NCBI GenBank assembly: GCA_016873295.1
Contig: VGXM01000003.1
Location: 105,178-169,177 of the forward strand
Direction of reading: 5' to 3'
Length of the DNA: 64,000 nucleotides
DNA from: Phycisphaerae bacterium
Lineage (GTDB): Bacteria; Planctomycetota; Phycisphaerae; Phycisphaerales; UBA1924
Below are positions 16,075 through 25,754 of this stretch, in pieces. The translations under genes were made by a program, and so were the position numbers. The notes below the pieces were generated by a model that saw only the letters and a program-made list of their open reading frames with translations, did no database searches and had not been told where the DNA came from. Position 1 is the stretch's first letter, and every line of letters begins with the position of its first letter.

Positions 16075-17358
16075 ATGGCAGGCACCGACGTGCTGGCGCT
16101 CCTGAAGGAGCGCGACATGCTGTACCAGGCGACCGACGAGGCGGCGACGCGCGTGGCGTTCGAGTCCGGGCGGGTGTCGTGCTACGTGGGGTTCGACCCG
16201 ACGGCGCGGAGCCTGCACGTGGGGAGCCTGCTGCCGATCCTGGTGCTGGCGCACGTGCAGCGGGCCGGTCACCGGGCGGTGGCGCTGGTCGGGGGCGCCA
16301 CGGGGATGGTGGGGGATCCGAGCGGTCGGTCGAGCGAGCGGTCGCTGCTCTCCGACGCGGACGTCCGGGGCAACGCCGAGGCGATCCGGGCGCAGTTGGC
16401 GCGGTTCCTGCGGTTCGACGGGGACAACCCGGCGGCGATGGTGAACAACGCCGACTGGATCGGGCCCATGTCGGTGATCGACTGGCTCCGCGACGTGGGC
16501 AAGCACTTCACGGTGAACTCCATGCTGGCCAAGGAGAGCGTGCGCTCGCGCCTGGAGGACCGCGAGCACGGCATCAGCTACACCGAGTTCAGCTACATGC
16601 TCATGCAGGCGTACGACTTCTACTGGCTCTTCGAGCACGAGGGCTGCCTGGTGCAGGGGGGCGGGAGCGACCAGTGGGGGAACATCACCGCGGGGATCGA
16701 CCTCATCCGGCGCAAGACCGGGAAGGAGGCCCACGGGTTCACCTGGCCCCTGGTCACGAGCAGCGCGGGCGAGAAGTTCGGGAAGAGCGCCGGCAACGCG
16801 GTGTGGCTGGACGCGGGATTGACCACCCCCTACCAGTTCTACCAGTACTTCGTGCGGGCGGAGGACGTGGACGTCGGCAAGTACCTGAAGTTCTTCACCT
16901 TCCTGCCGGTCGCGGAGATCGCGTCCATCATGGACGAGCACGCCAGGGACCCGGGGAAGCGGCACGCCCAGCGCGTGCTGGCGCGCGAGGTGACCCGGAT
17001 CGTCCACGGCGAGGCGGCGGCGGCGGAGGCGGAGTCTGCCTCGGCGGCGCTCTTCACCCGCGGCGGGGGCGGCGCGGCGGAGAAGCTCAAGACCCTGGGC
17101 GACACCGTGCCCACCAAGCCGATCTCGCGCGCGGGCTGGGCGGAGGGGCCGGTGTCGGCGGTGAACCTGGTGGCCATGGCGGGGGTGGTCGCGAGCAAGG
17201 GGGAGGCGCGGCGGTTGATCGATCAGAAGGGGCTGTCGATCAACGAGGAGGTCGTGACTTCGCCGCAGCACCCGGTGGGGCTCGACCGGTTCATCGACGG
17301 CGTGCTGCTGGTGCGGACGGGGAAGAACAACTACACGCGGATCGTGCTGCGGGACTGA
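16075..17358 (+). CDS. tyrS: Tyrosyl-tRNA synthetase
   Basis: 427 residues. Class I aminoacyl-tRNA synthetase that charges tRNA-Tyr. The nucleotide-binding HIGH-like motif is HVGSL (after YVGFDPTARSL), and the KMSKS-like motif is KFGKS (SAGEKFGKSAGNAVW). The tyrosine-recognition loop QGGGSDQWGNI is intact. An S4 RNA-binding domain ends the protein (SKGEARRLIDQKGLSIN). ATG 16075 is chosen because GGAG lies 9 bases upstream; ATG 16060 is possible. Its upstream region contains the palindromic repeat unit. Confidence 0.96.
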   Translation: MAGTDVLALLKERDMLYQATDEAATRVAFESGRVSCYVGFDPTARSLHVGSLLPILVLAHVQRAGHRAVALVGGATGMVGDPSGRSSERSLLSDADVRGNAEAIRAQLARFLRFDGDNPAAMVNNADWIGPMSVIDWLRDVGKHFTVNSMLAKESVRSRLEDREHGISYTEFSYMLMQAYDFYWLFEHEGCLVQGGGSDQWGNITAGIDLIRRKTGKEAHGFTWPLVTSSAGEKFGKSAGNAVWLDAGLTTPYQFYQYFVRAEDVDVGKYLKFFTFLPVAEIASIMDEHARDPGKRHAQRVLAREVTRIVHGEAAAAEAESASAALFTRGGGGAAEKLKTLGDTVPTKPISRAGWAEGPVSAVNLVAMAGVVASKGEARRLIDQKGLSINEEVVTSPQHPVGLDRFIDGVLLVRTGKNNYTRIVLRD

Positions 17359-17364
17359 GGGCGG

Positions 17365-18183
17365 TCAGCGGATGCGCCGGCCCTTGTGCTGCTGGTGGGC
17401 CTTGGGCGTGACGTGGAAGGTGGCGGTGCAGCGCCCCACGCGGCGCTCCTTGCCGGCGACCCTCGAGCCCACGGCCTTGGGGAGCATCCGCTCGGCGGTG
17501 GGGCGGACCTTCTCGGGCAGGAGCGACTGCTGCACGATGTCCATGTCGATGGTGACGTTGAACTCCTTGCCGGCGGCGATGAGCTCTTCGATCTTCTCGC
17601 GCGGGGAGATCTTGTAGACCGCGGGCCCGAAGCAGGGGCGCAGGAACTTGTACTCCAGGCCCTTGCAGACGACGGTCCAGTGCCCGCCGCAGATCCCGAA
17701 GATGTACATGCCGCCCGCGATCTCGGAGTTGGCCAGGAGTGCCGCGCCCGCCATGGCGTTGTACCAGTTGCGGTTGAAGCGACGGAAGGGGAGGATGGCG
17801 GAGAAGGTGGAGGCGTCGACCCGCTTCATGCGGATCCCGCTCTTGAAGGCCAGCGGCAGCCAGAGCCAGCTCGTCAGACGCTGCCAGAAGTGGCTGCGGC
17901 TGCTCAGGCGGCTGATGAACAGGTCCACGCGGTCGAACCAGTGGCGCGAGCCGAAGCTGGTGTGGCGCGGCGAAAGGGCGCCCGCGTCATCCGTGGGCGC
18001 GCTCGCGGTGTCGAGCGAGCCGTCGGCGGGCGTGGTCGGCGGCTCGATGGTCTGTGCGGTGGGAGGAGTCACTTCGCTGGGTGGCCCCACGAGGGGGTTT
18101 CGATGGGATCGTAGCCGGGCCGAGGGGCCCGGGGCCGTGGTCGGCGCGTCGGACGGGCGTGTTCTCGGGCCCGGGCCGGTCAC
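17365..18183 (-). CDS. DUF4442 (hotdog-fold, PaaI-like) protein
   Basis: About 272 residues if started at GTG 18183, which overlaps the stop of the MBL-fold gene by GTGA; the first 85 residues are then low-complexity and proline/threonine-rich. The conserved part runs HFWQRLTSWLWLPLAFKSGI, FSAILPFRRFNRNWYNAMAG and ALLANSEIAGGMYIFG. This is the DUF4442 pattern, a hotdog-fold relative of PaaI thioesterases thought to act on acyl-CoA or related lipids. A basic tail (HVTPKAHQQHKGRRIR) ends it. Later GTG starts at 18090 or 18072 are possible. Coupling to the hydrolase gene suggests a shared pathway. Confidence 0.7.
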   Translation of the reverse strand: MTGPGPRTRPSDAPTTAPGPSARLRSHRNPLVGPPSEVTPPTAQTIEPPTTPADGSLDTASAPTDDAGALSPRHTSFGSRHWFDRVDLFISRLSSRSHFWQRLTSWLWLPLAFKSGIRMKRVDASTFSAILPFRRFNRNWYNAMAGAALLANSEIAGGMYIFGICGGHWTVVCKGLEYKFLRPCFGPAVYKISPREKIEELIAAGKEFNVTIDMDIVQQSLLPEKVRPTAERMLPKAVGSRVAGKERRVGRCTATFHVTPKAHQQHKGRRIR

Positions 18184-19193
18184 GCCTCGTTCTCTTCGAG
18201 CGTGTACCACCCCTTGCCGTCGTCTCGGGCCCGGCGGAGGGGGTTGGCGGGCTCGTGGTCGAGGACGAGCAGCCAGTCGCGCTCCGCCGCGGTCTGGAGG
18301 AACCAGCGCTTGCTGATCATGCTCGTGTAGGGCTCCACGTCGTAGGCGAGGCTGGCGGCGGCCGGGAGGTGGGCCGCGGTGGGCATCACGTCGGGCGTGA
18401 AGACCACGGCTCGGCCTCGGGTGTCCGTGAACTCGACGGCCTGCTGGCCCCAGGTGTGCCCGGGCACGAGGAAGGTGTGGATGCCCGGCAGCACCTCGGT
18501 GCGGCGCATCTCGTGGGTCAGGCGGGGCGTTTCGTCGCGGTCGGGGGTGTAGCCGGTGGGGAAGGGGCGCGGCGAGTCGACCGGGCGCACCCGTTCCTTC
18601 ATCGGCTCCAGGTGGTCGCGGAAGTAGGTGCGGGTCATGACGGAGCGGTTGGCGAGGGCGTCATCCCACTCGCGGGACTGGACGTAGAGGTGAGCGCTGG
18701 GGAAGGTGACCTTGACGGGGTGCGTGCCGGGTCTGCCGGAGAAGGCGGAGGCCTCGCCCGTCCAGTCGGGCGTCTCGCCGGGGCGAGGGCGGCGGGTGAG
18801 CCCGCCGGCGTGGTCGAAGTGGAGGTGGCTGACGAAGACGGCGCCGATGTCTTCGGGACGGCAATCGGCCTCGTGGAGGGCGTCGGTGATGGAGCGCTCG
18901 CCCAGCGCGAAGATGTCGCGGCTCCTGGCGTCCAGCTTGTCGCCCGTGCCGACCTCGAGGACAACGAGCTTTGGGGCGTCGGGGTAGAGGGGGTGCGGCG
19001 TGCCGGTGGTGGGGGCCGGGGGCTCGTCGGCCCGTTCCAGGAGGAGGCAGTTGTGCTGGACGCGGATTCGGGCGCGGTCGTCGGTCTCGACCGTCTTCCG
19101 CCAAACCGCCCGGGGAATGAGCCCGAACATGGAGCCGGCGTCGAGGCGGAACTCGCCGGCGCGGAGCAGCTTCCAGCGGTATCGAACGCTCAT
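18180..19193 (-). CDS. MBL-fold metallo-hydrolase
   Basis: 337 residues from ATG 19193 (MSVRYRWKLLRAGEF). The metal-binding motif HLHFDHAGG (HxHxDH) is intact, followed by a downstream histidine in VPGHTWGQQAV, an aspartate in FTPDVMPTAAHL and the final histidine in VLDHEPANP, the standard set for a two-metal beta-lactamase-fold enzyme. It resembles the quorum-quenching lactonase/glyoxalase-II-like branch; the substrate is unknown. No signal peptide, so cytoplasmic. Its stop overlaps the start of the DUF4442 gene. Confidence 0.8.
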   Translation of the reverse strand: MSVRYRWKLLRAGEFRLDAGSMFGLIPRAVWRKTVETDDRARIRVQHNCLLLERADEPPAPTTGTPHPLYPDAPKLVVLEVGTGDKLDARSRDIFALGERSITDALHEADCRPEDIGAVFVSHLHFDHAGGLTRRPRPGETPDWTGEASAFSGRPGTHPVKVTFPSAHLYVQSREWDDALANRSVMTRTYFRDHLEPMKERVRPVDSPRPFPTGYTPDRDETPRLTHEMRRTEVLPGIHTFLVPGHTWGQQAVEFTDTRGRAVVFTPDVMPTAAHLPAAASLAYDVEPYTSMISKRWFLQTAAERDWLLVLDHEPANPLRRARDDGKGWYTLEENEA

Positions 19194-19241
19194 GGGGCCA
19201 GCGTAGCAACCGGGGGCGGCGCTGGTCGGTAGACTGGCGGG

Positions 19242-20069
19242 ATGACCGACGCGCCGGCCCGCACGATCGAGGTGGACCTGCCCTGCGTCCGGTGCCGATA
19301 CCTGCTGCGCGGGGTCGACGCGCGCGGCCAATGCCCGGAGTGTGCCCTGCCGATCGCGGAGAGCTTCGACCCGCGTCGGCTGCTGCTGGCGGACCGGCGC
19401 TGGCTGAGGCGCCGCGCGATCGCGACGACCCTGACCTGCCTGTTCCCGGTCTTCTGCTTCGCCACGTTCGTGGTGTTTGTGTGGTCCGAGGCCGTCGCCT
19501 GGATGATCAACCTTGCGGCCGCGATGGCGGTGCTTCTGCCGATCGTCATCCTCGCGCTCGCGGCCGCGGCGACGGCCCCCGATCAGCACGCCGGGAGGCA
19601 GGCCAGGGTCGGGCGGTGGATCGCGGTCGGGGCGGGCGCGGCGATGGTGATGGTGTGTTCGACCGCGCCGCTCTGGGTCGCGCTCTCGCCGACGCTTGTG
19701 CGCGGATGGCTCGTCCCGGTCGTCGCGGTGTTCGGGTCGCTGGCGGTGATCGCCGGGACGGGCCTGGTGTGGAGCGACCTTGCGCGGCGCGAGCGGCTCC
19801 GATCGCGCGCTCGGTTGGCCGAGGCGGTGGTGTGGCTGGCGCTGTTCGGGGCGTCGCTCCTGGGCCTTGCGTGGCTGGCGGGAGCGTTTGGTTACTGGCC
19901 GGCCGCGGAGTGGGTGGCGCGAATTTTCGGGACGGTGCTCCTGGTCGGCATGGCGGCGGTGGGGCTCTCGTGGCTGATCGCGGGGGTGCTCGCGGCCCGC
20001 ATGCTCCGGAGGATGCGCGGTGAGGCCGTCGATCCAGCGGCGCTCCCCTCGACCATGCCGGGCCCTTGA
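19242..20069 (+). CDS. Membrane protein with N-terminal zinc ribbon
   Basis: 275 residues. The N-terminus carries two CxxC pairs (LPCVRCRYLLRG and GQCPECALPI) forming a zinc ribbon, then about six hydrophobic helices (for example LTCLFPVFCFATFVVFVWS, LAAAMAVLLPIVILALAAAA, LVPVVAVFGSLAVIAGTGLV). This architecture, a small ribbon plus a helical bundle, is common in Planctomycetes and has no assigned function. The gene at 48219 has a related design. It is divergent from the MBL-fold gene. Confidence 0.65.
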   Translation: MTDAPARTIEVDLPCVRCRYLLRGVDARGQCPECALPIAESFDPRRLLLADRRWLRRRAIATTLTCLFPVFCFATFVVFVWSEAVAWMINLAAAMAVLLPIVILALAAAATAPDQHAGRQARVGRWIAVGAGAAMVMVCSTAPLWVALSPTLVRGWLVPVVAVFGSLAVIAGTGLVWSDLARRERLRSRARLAEAVVWLALFGASLLGLAWLAGAFGYWPAAEWVARIFGTVLLVGMAAVGLSWLIAGVLAARMLRRMRGEAVDPAALPSTMPGP

Positions 20070-20072
20070 CGG

Positions 20073-20612
20073 TCAGGCGCGGCGGAAGCCGAGGAAGAGC
20101 CCGGCCCCGGCGGCGACGGCGGAGGGGACGTAACCCAGCACGAAGTCGCGGAACTCGTCGAGCCGACCCCGGGTCCAGTCGAGGGCTTCGCCCAGGTGGT
20201 CGCCGACCGCCGCCCAGTCGATGGTGGCGGCGCCGGTGCGGTCGAGCACGATCACCAGGACCGCGATCGCCCCCGCGACCAGCAGCGACACCTTGAGGAA
20301 CATCCGCGTGACCCACCCGACGAAGTAGGCGGCGAGGAAGGAGAGGCCCAGGCGCACCGTCGCAGGGCCGCCCTCGTCGATCAGGCGGCTCCTTGCCGGC
20401 GCGGGCGGGTCGGGAGCGGGGGCGCCGGTGGCGACGAACCCCTGCACGGGCGGGGGCCGATCAGTGGCGGGGGCGCCGGCGGTGAGGGCCGCGTAGGCCC
20501 ACAGGGCGGCGCCCGCCAGCGTCAGGGCGAGCATCGCCAGCACGACGCGGGACCTCCAGGGCGGGCGCCTGCCCGGCGGCTTGGGAGCGGAGTTGGCGGG
20601 CGCATCCGGCAT
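20073..20612 (-). CDS. FUN14-family membrane protein
   Basis: 179 residues. A first transmembrane helix (VVLAMLALTLAGAALWAYAA) and a Pro/Ala-rich linker lead to a FUN14-type domain: LGLSFLAAYFVGWVTRMFLK, VAGAIAVLVIVLDRTGAATI and the C-terminal YVPSAVAAGAGLFLGFRR. FUN14 proteins are small membrane proteins best known from mitochondria (FUNDC1); the bacterial role is unknown. It starts 6 bases after argH ends and is probably co-transcribed with it. Confidence 0.75.
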   Translation of the reverse strand: MPDAPANSAPKPPGRRPPWRSRVVLAMLALTLAGAALWAYAALTAGAPATDRPPPVQGFVATGAPAPDPPAPARSRLIDEGGPATVRLGLSFLAAYFVGWVTRMFLKVSLLVAGAIAVLVIVLDRTGAATIDWAAVGDHLGEALDWTRGRLDEFRDFVLGYVPSAVAAGAGLFLGFRRA

Positions 20613-20618
20613 GGCGGG

Positions 20619-22004
20619 TCAGGCGAGGCCCAGGCGGCGCTCGGCGGCGGCGAGGGCGGCGTCCACCGCCCTGGGGCCCGTGCCGCCCGGGATCTCCCGC
20701 CGGGCCAGGCACGACTCGACGGTGAGCCAGCCCGCCACGTCCGGGCCGATGCGGTCGGAGAACTTGCGGAGCGAGTCGAGCGGAAGCTCGTCGAGGCGCT
20801 TGCCCGCGCCGATCGCCTCGCGGACGGCCCGCCCCACGATGTCGTGGGCGTCGCGGAATGGCACGCCCTTGGAGACGAGGTAGTCGGCCAGCTCCGTGGC
20901 GTTGGTGTGCCCGCCCCGGGCCGCGTTGAGCAGGCGTTCGCGGTTGAGCTTGAGCGTGTCGGCCACGCGGGCGAGGATGCGCAGGCAGAGGCTCGCCTGG
21001 TCCATGGCGTCGAAGAGCGGCTCCTTGTCCTCCTGCAGGTCCTTGTTGTAGGCCAGGGGCAGGCCCTTGCAGGCGACCATGAGGCCCACGTGGGCGCCGA
21101 TCACGCGCCCCGCCTTGCCGCGGAGGAGCTCCAGGGCATCGGGGTTCTTCTTCTGCGGCATGAGCGAGGAGCCGCTGGAGACCGAGTCGTGCAGCTCCAC
21201 GAAGCCGAACTCCTGCGACGAATAGAGGATCAGGTCTTCGCCCAGGCGCGAGAGGTGCACGGCGAGCGTCGAGAGGGCCGAGAGCGTCTCGATCGCGAAG
21301 TCGCGGTCCGCGGTGGCGTCGAGGCTGTTGGCGCTGGGGGCGTCGAAGCCCAGGTCGGCGGCGAGGGCGGCGCGGTCGACGGCGAAGGTCGTGCCCGCCA
21401 GGGCCGCCGAGCCGAGCGGGCATACGTTGACGCGCCGGCGGGCGTCGCCCAGGCGGGCCGCGTCGCGCTCCAGCATCTCGACGTAGGCCAGGCACCAGTG
21501 GGCGAAGAGCAGCGGCTGGGCCCGCTGGAGGTGGGTGTAGCCGCAGAGCACGGCGGGCTGCTCGCGCCGCGCCAGGCGCACCAGCGAGGCCTGGGCCGAC
21601 CGGACCTCGGCGAGGCGGGCGTCGATCGCGCCGCGCGTCCAGAGGCGCAGGCCGGTGGCGACCTGGTCGTTGCGGCTGCGGCCCGTGTGCAGCTTCTTGC
21701 CCAGGTCGCCCACCGCGGCGATCAGGCGGCGCTCGACCCAAGAGTGGATGTCCTCGTCTGATCCGGCGTCGCGGATCGGCTCCTCGGGGTCGTCGGTGAC
21801 CAGGGCGAGCAGGTCGGCGAGAGCGGCCTCGAGGCGCCTGCGCTCGTCGGTGGTCAGAACCTTGGCCCGCTCGAGGGCCCGGGCCCAGGCCATCGACCCG
21901 ACGATGTCCTCGCGGGCAAGGCGGTAGTCGAAGGGGAGCGAGTCGTTGACCTCGCGGAAGAGCGGGTCGGCGGCGTCCTTGAAGCGTCCTCCCCACAGGG
22001 CCAT
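20619..22004 (-). CDS. argH: Argininosuccinate lyase
   Basis: 461 residues. Last step of arginine synthesis: cleaves argininosuccinate to arginine and fumarate. The family signature GSSLMPQKKNPDALELLRGK is intact, as are the substrate segments SRNDQVATGLRLW and the catalytic region TGRSRNDQ and YTHLQRAQP. It is separate from the argRCBFG unit by about 4 kb. Upstream on the same strand is a DUF1801 gene (36-base gap) and downstream a FUN14 gene (6-base gap), so it is probably the middle gene of a three-gene unit. Confidence 0.96.
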   Translation of the reverse strand: MALWGGRFKDAADPLFREVNDSLPFDYRLAREDIVGSMAWARALERAKVLTTDERRRLEAALADLLALVTDDPEEPIRDAGSDEDIHSWVERRLIAAVGDLGKKLHTGRSRNDQVATGLRLWTRGAIDARLAEVRSAQASLVRLARREQPAVLCGYTHLQRAQPLLFAHWCLAYVEMLERDAARLGDARRRVNVCPLGSAALAGTTFAVDRAALAADLGFDAPSANSLDATADRDFAIETLSALSTLAVHLSRLGEDLILYSSQEFGFVELHDSVSSGSSLMPQKKNPDALELLRGKAGRVIGAHVGLMVACKGLPLAYNKDLQEDKEPLFDAMDQASLCLRILARVADTLKLNRERLLNAARGGHTNATELADYLVSKGVPFRDAHDIVGRAVREAIGAGKRLDELPLDSLRKFSDRIGPDVAGWLTVESCLARREIPGGTGPRAVDAALAAAERRLGLA

Positions 22005-22040
22005 GCCACGGCTCCTTTCGAAACGGAGCGTAGGGAGTCG

Positions 22041-22607
22041 CTAGCGGGAACGACGCGCCTTGCCGGCTCGCGCCGCCTTCTTCGCGGGGGCCTTCCTGGA
22101 GTGTGGGGCGGTCGCCTTGGCCGGGCCGCGCTTGGGCTTCGACGGCCTCGCCTTCGCCGGGCGCAGGGCCGACTCGTAGCGGGCGACGTGGCTCTTGAGA
22201 GAGACGCGCGCGATGGCCTCGCCGAGAACCTCCAGGGGCACGTCCTCCAGCCGCCGGAACCGGATGCAGCACTTGCCCATGTCGAGCTTCTTGCCGGCCC
22301 CGGTCCACCGCTCGCGGAGCCAGCGCTCCTCGGCGGGGTCGGCGTAGACGGACATGAGGTACACCGCCATGTGGTTCTTCTGCGAGGCGAGAGCCGCGAA
22401 GGGCAGGGGCTGCTCGGGGTTGCAGTGGTATCCGGCGGGGTAGATGGAGTGGGGGACGTAGTACCCGATCATGCCGTACTGCATGCCCTCCGCGAAGCCG
22501 CGGTCGAGGTTGTCGAGCACGGCCCTTCGGACGGCGGAGATCGCGGCGCGGCGGTCGGGCGGCAGCCCCGCCAGGTATTGGGCGACGGTCGAGGCCTTGG
22601 ATTGCAT
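22041..22607 (-). CDS. DUF1801-domain protein with lysine/alanine-rich C-terminal tail
   Basis: 188 residues. Residues 1-145 form a DUF1801 domain (AVRRAVLDNLDRGFAEGMQYGM, HSIYPAGYHCNPEQPLPFAALASQKNHMAVYLM, LDMGKCCIRFRRLEDVP). The last about 40 residues are almost all Lys, Ala, Pro and Arg (KRGPAKATAPHSRKAPAKKA), like histone H1 tails. The gene at 2983 has the same pieces in opposite order. Possibly DNA- or RNA-associated; biochemical role unknown. Upstream of argH on the same strand. Confidence 0.75.
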   Translation of the reverse strand: MQSKASTVAQYLAGLPPDRRAAISAVRRAVLDNLDRGFAEGMQYGMIGYYVPHSIYPAGYHCNPEQPLPFAALASQKNHMAVYLMSVYADPAEERWLRERWTGAGKKLDMGKCCIRFRRLEDVPLEVLGEAIARVSLKSHVARYESALRPAKARPSKPKRGPAKATAPHSRKAPAKKAARAGKARRSR

Positions 22608-22818
22608 GGCGCAGCATAGTCTGCCGCGGCGGGCGCGGGCCCTGTAACCATCGCACCGGGGTCGGGTGACTCCCCTGAGTGTGCCCCATCGGCGGCGGTC
22701 GGCCGGCCCGATGCTTAAGCCTCGGATGATCGGGCCCGATTCTCTGCCGGTTGCGTTCGCGCCGACCGAGTCGGGCGAAGGCGTGCGGGCCGGGCCGCGC
22801 CCGGTTCAGCAAGACGTG

Positions 22819-25719
22819 ATGTCGATGCGCCCAATGGACCCTGTCACCTCTGCAAGGCCTCGAGCGGCGAGCGGGATAAGGCGGCGCCTGCCGCTCGTGG
22901 TGACCGTGCTGATGGTGGCGGCGGTCGCGGCGTTCTCGGTCCAGGCGGTGTCGAGCTTCCGGACGCTGATGCGCCTCCGCATCAACGGGCCGGTGTATGC
23001 CCGGATCATGGACGGCAAGGACCTCCTGGCGGGGGCCGCTCCGCCGCCGGGGTACATCGTCGAGAGCTACCTGACGGCCCACCAGTTGGCCGACGCGGAG
23101 GATCCGGAGACGGTCCGGGCCCTGATCGAGTCGTTCGCGAAGCTCCGGGCGGCGTACGGGAGCGAGGTCGAGCAATGGGGCGCGCGGCTCGAGCCGTCGA
23201 CGATCCGCGACACGATGCTGGTGCGGGTTCACGAGCCCGCGGAGCGGTTCTTTGAGATGGCCGAGGCGACGTTGGTCCCGCTCTGCCACGCGGGCGACCG
23301 CGACGCGGCACGCGTGTTCCTGAATGGCCCGATGCAGTCGGAGTTCCGGCGCCATCGCGAAGCGATCGACGACGTGGTCGCGCTGGCCCGGCGGCATTCG
23401 GCGGCCATGGAGTCGGAGGCGGAGGGCGAGATCTCTTCCGGACGGCGCGCGGCGGTTCTTCTCGCCGGCGCTGGCGCGGTGACGGTGCTGTGCGTGCTCG
23501 GGGCGCTGCTGGTCTGGTCGCAGGCGCGGAGCGGGGCCAGGGCCGAGGCGATGGCCCGCGGGATGATGGCCGACCTCGCGGAGGTCAAGGGCACGCTGGA
23601 CCGGTCGCCGGACGCCGTGTACATGTTCGATTCGGCGAGCCTCGGCTGCGTCTACGCCAATCGGGCGGGTCTGGATCAGGCCCGCTGCGGCGAGGGTGAT
23701 GTGTCGCGGCTGACGCCGAGGCGCATCCTCCCGGAGGTCACGGACGAGGCGATCGACCTGATGGTGCGGCCGCTGCTCGACGGCTCCCAGTCCTCCGCGT
23801 CGTTCGAGTCGACGCTGTGCGGACCGGACGGTCGCCAGACCGACGTCGAGGTCACCCTCCAGCTGGTCCGCCTGTCGGGCGACATCGCGCGGCTGGTGCT
23901 CCAGGTCCGCGACGTGTCCGAGCGCCATCGGAGCGAGCGGTTTCGGATGGGACAGGCCCGCGTGCTGGAGTTGATCGCCTCGGACGCGGCGCCCAAGGTC
24001 ACGCTCGAGGAGCTGTGCCGCGTCATCGAGGGTCAGAGGCCGGGCATGCTGGCGTCGGTGATGCTCCTCGAGGGTGACCGCCTGCGAGCCACCGCGGGTC
24101 CCTCGCTCGACCCGGTGTACCTGCGGCTGATCGACGGGCTTCAGATCGGTCCCGAGGTCGGATCGTGCGGCAGCGCGGCCGCGACCGGGGAACGCGTGAT
24201 CGTGGTCAACACGCTGACCGACCCGAAGTGGGCGGCGTTCGTCGACGTCGCGCGGCGGTTCCGCCTGATGGCGTGCTGGTCGCAGCCCGTCAAGTCGGTG
24301 GATGGCGAGGTGCTCGGGGCATTCGCCATCTACCACCGCAAGCCCACGGCCCCCTCGCCCGAGCAACTGAGGCTCATCGAGGAGGCGGCCCGCCTCGCGG
24401 CCATCGCGATCGAGCGGCAGCGGTCCGGCGAGCGGATCGACCGGATGATCGCGGAGCTGCGCCGGGCCCGCGCCGAGGCGGAGGCGAGGGCGGAGGAGAT
24501 GGCCGCCCTCCGCGACGCCGCCGACTCCGCCAACGTCGCCAAGAGCCAGTTCCTGGCGAACATGAGCCATGAGATCAGGACGCCCCTGACCGCCATCATC
24601 GGCTTCGCCGAGGTGCTGGCCTCGGGCCCCGAGGGCGACCAGGGGTCGGCGCTCCGCGCGACGGACACGATCCGGCGGGCCGCGTCGCACCTGCTCTCGG
24701 TGGTGAACGACGTGCTCGACCTCTCCAAGATCGAGTCGGGGAGGATGACCACCGAGCCGGTGCCCACCGACCTGCCCCGGGTCGTGCGCGAGGTGGCCAA
24801 CCTGCTGCGCCCCAAGGCGACGGAGAAGGGCATCGGGCTGCGGGTCATGGCCGGCTCGATCCTCCCCGGGCACGTCCGCATCGACCCGGTGCGGCTGCGG
24901 CAGATCCTCATGAACCTGGCGGGCAATGCCGTCAAGTTCACGGACCGGGGCGCCGTCACGATCATCGTGAGCGAAGAGGGCGGCGGCGGCGAGCCATGGC
25001 TGGTCTTCGACATCACCGACACCGGAGACGGAGTCTCGGAGGAGCAGGCGTCGGCGATCTTCCAGCCGTTCCAGCAGGCGGATGCGAGCGTTACACGAAG
25101 ACGCGGCGGCACCGGGCTGGGGCTCGCGATCAGCCGCAAGCTCGCCCGGCTCATGGGCGGCGACGTCACGCTGGTCCGTTCGGTGCGGGGGGAGGGCTCG
25201 TGCTTCCGCCTGCGGCTGCCGCTCGTGCCCGAGGACGGATCCGCGTGCGTCAACAGCCTGGAGTCGGTGATCGACGGAGACGGCGTCGCGCCCCCGCTGC
25301 CTTGGTTCACGCTCACGGGCCGCGTGCTCCTGGTCGAGGACGGAGCCGACAACCGGCGGCTCATCGCCCATCACCTGGCCAGGGCGGGGGCCGAGGTCGA
25401 GGTCGCCTGCGACGGCGAGCAGGCGCTGGGCATGGTCCATCGGGCGGCACATGAGGGACGGGCGTTCGGCCTCGTCCTCACCGACATGCAGATGCCGGTC
25501 ATGGACGGCTACGCCCTCGCCAGGACACTCAGGAGCGACGGCAGCGACGTGGCGATCGTCGCCCTGACCGCCCATGCGATGGCGGAGGACCGCAAGCGGT
25601 GCCTCGACGCCGGGTGCGACGACTACGCGAGCAAGCCGATCGAGCGCGCGGCCCTGCTGGCGAAGTGCGCCGAATGGCTGAACGTGCCCAGCCGGCGCGC
25701 CGCACGACGCGCCGCGTGA
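22819..25719 (+). CDS. Hybrid sensor histidine kinase/response regulator
   Basis: 966 residues from ATG 22819; the frame is open to 22666 without a better start. Order of parts: first transmembrane helix (LPLVVTVLMVAAVAAFSVQA), a helical periplasmic sensor domain of about 170 residues, second helix (AAVLLAGAGAVTVLCVLGALL), a PAS-like domain (DRSPDAVYMFDSASLGCVYA), a GAF domain, a HisKA domain with the phosphorylated His584 in NMSHEIRTPL, a HATPase domain (NLAGNAVKF, TDTGDGV, GGTGLGLAI), and a C-terminal receiver with phospho-acceptor Asp889 in LTDMQMPVMDG. The ligand is unknown and no output regulator is adjacent. Confidence 0.92.
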   Translation: MSMRPMDPVTSARPRAASGIRRRLPLVVTVLMVAAVAAFSVQAVSSFRTLMRLRINGPVYARIMDGKDLLAGAAPPPGYIVESYLTAHQLADAEDPETVRALIESFAKLRAAYGSEVEQWGARLEPSTIRDTMLVRVHEPAERFFEMAEATLVPLCHAGDRDAARVFLNGPMQSEFRRHREAIDDVVALARRHSAAMESEAEGEISSGRRAAVLLAGAGAVTVLCVLGALLVWSQARSGARAEAMARGMMADLAEVKGTLDRSPDAVYMFDSASLGCVYANRAGLDQARCGEGDVSRLTPRRILPEVTDEAIDLMVRPLLDGSQSSASFESTLCGPDGRQTDVEVTLQLVRLSGDIARLVLQVRDVSERHRSERFRMGQARVLELIASDAAPKVTLEELCRVIEGQRPGMLASVMLLEGDRLRATAGPSLDPVYLRLIDGLQIGPEVGSCGSAAATGERVIVVNTLTDPKWAAFVDVARRFRLMACWSQPVKSVDGEVLGAFAIYHRKPTAPSPEQLRLIEEAARLAAIAIERQRSGERIDRMIAELRRARAEAEARAEEMAALRDAADSANVAKSQFLANMSHEIRTPLTAIIGFAEVLASGPEGDQGSALRATDTIRRAASHLLSVVNDVLDLSKIESGRMTTEPVPTDLPRVVREVANLLRPKATEKGIGLRVMAGSILPGHVRIDPVRLRQILMNLAGNAVKFTDRGAVTIIVSEEGGGGEPWLVFDITDTGDGVSEEQASAIFQPFQQADASVTRRRGGTGLGLAISRKLARLMGGDVTLVRSVRGEGSCFRLRLPLVPEDGSACVNSLESVIDGDGVAPPLPWFTLTGRVLLVEDGADNRRLIAHHLARAGAEVEVACDGEQALGMVHRAAHEGRAFGLVLTDMQMPVMDGYALARTLRSDGSDVAIVALTAHAMAEDRKRCLDAGCDDYASKPIERAALLAKCAEWLNVPSRRAARRAA

Positions 25720-25754
25720 GGGCCCGCCCTTCGCCCGCGGTACCATCGCCCGTC

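Noticed and set aside
20461..25746. 1761-codon minus frame opposite the sensor kinase and across argH
   Set aside because: Arg/His/Pro/Gly-rich antisense frame caused by GC bias; the + strand kinase has all motifs intact.
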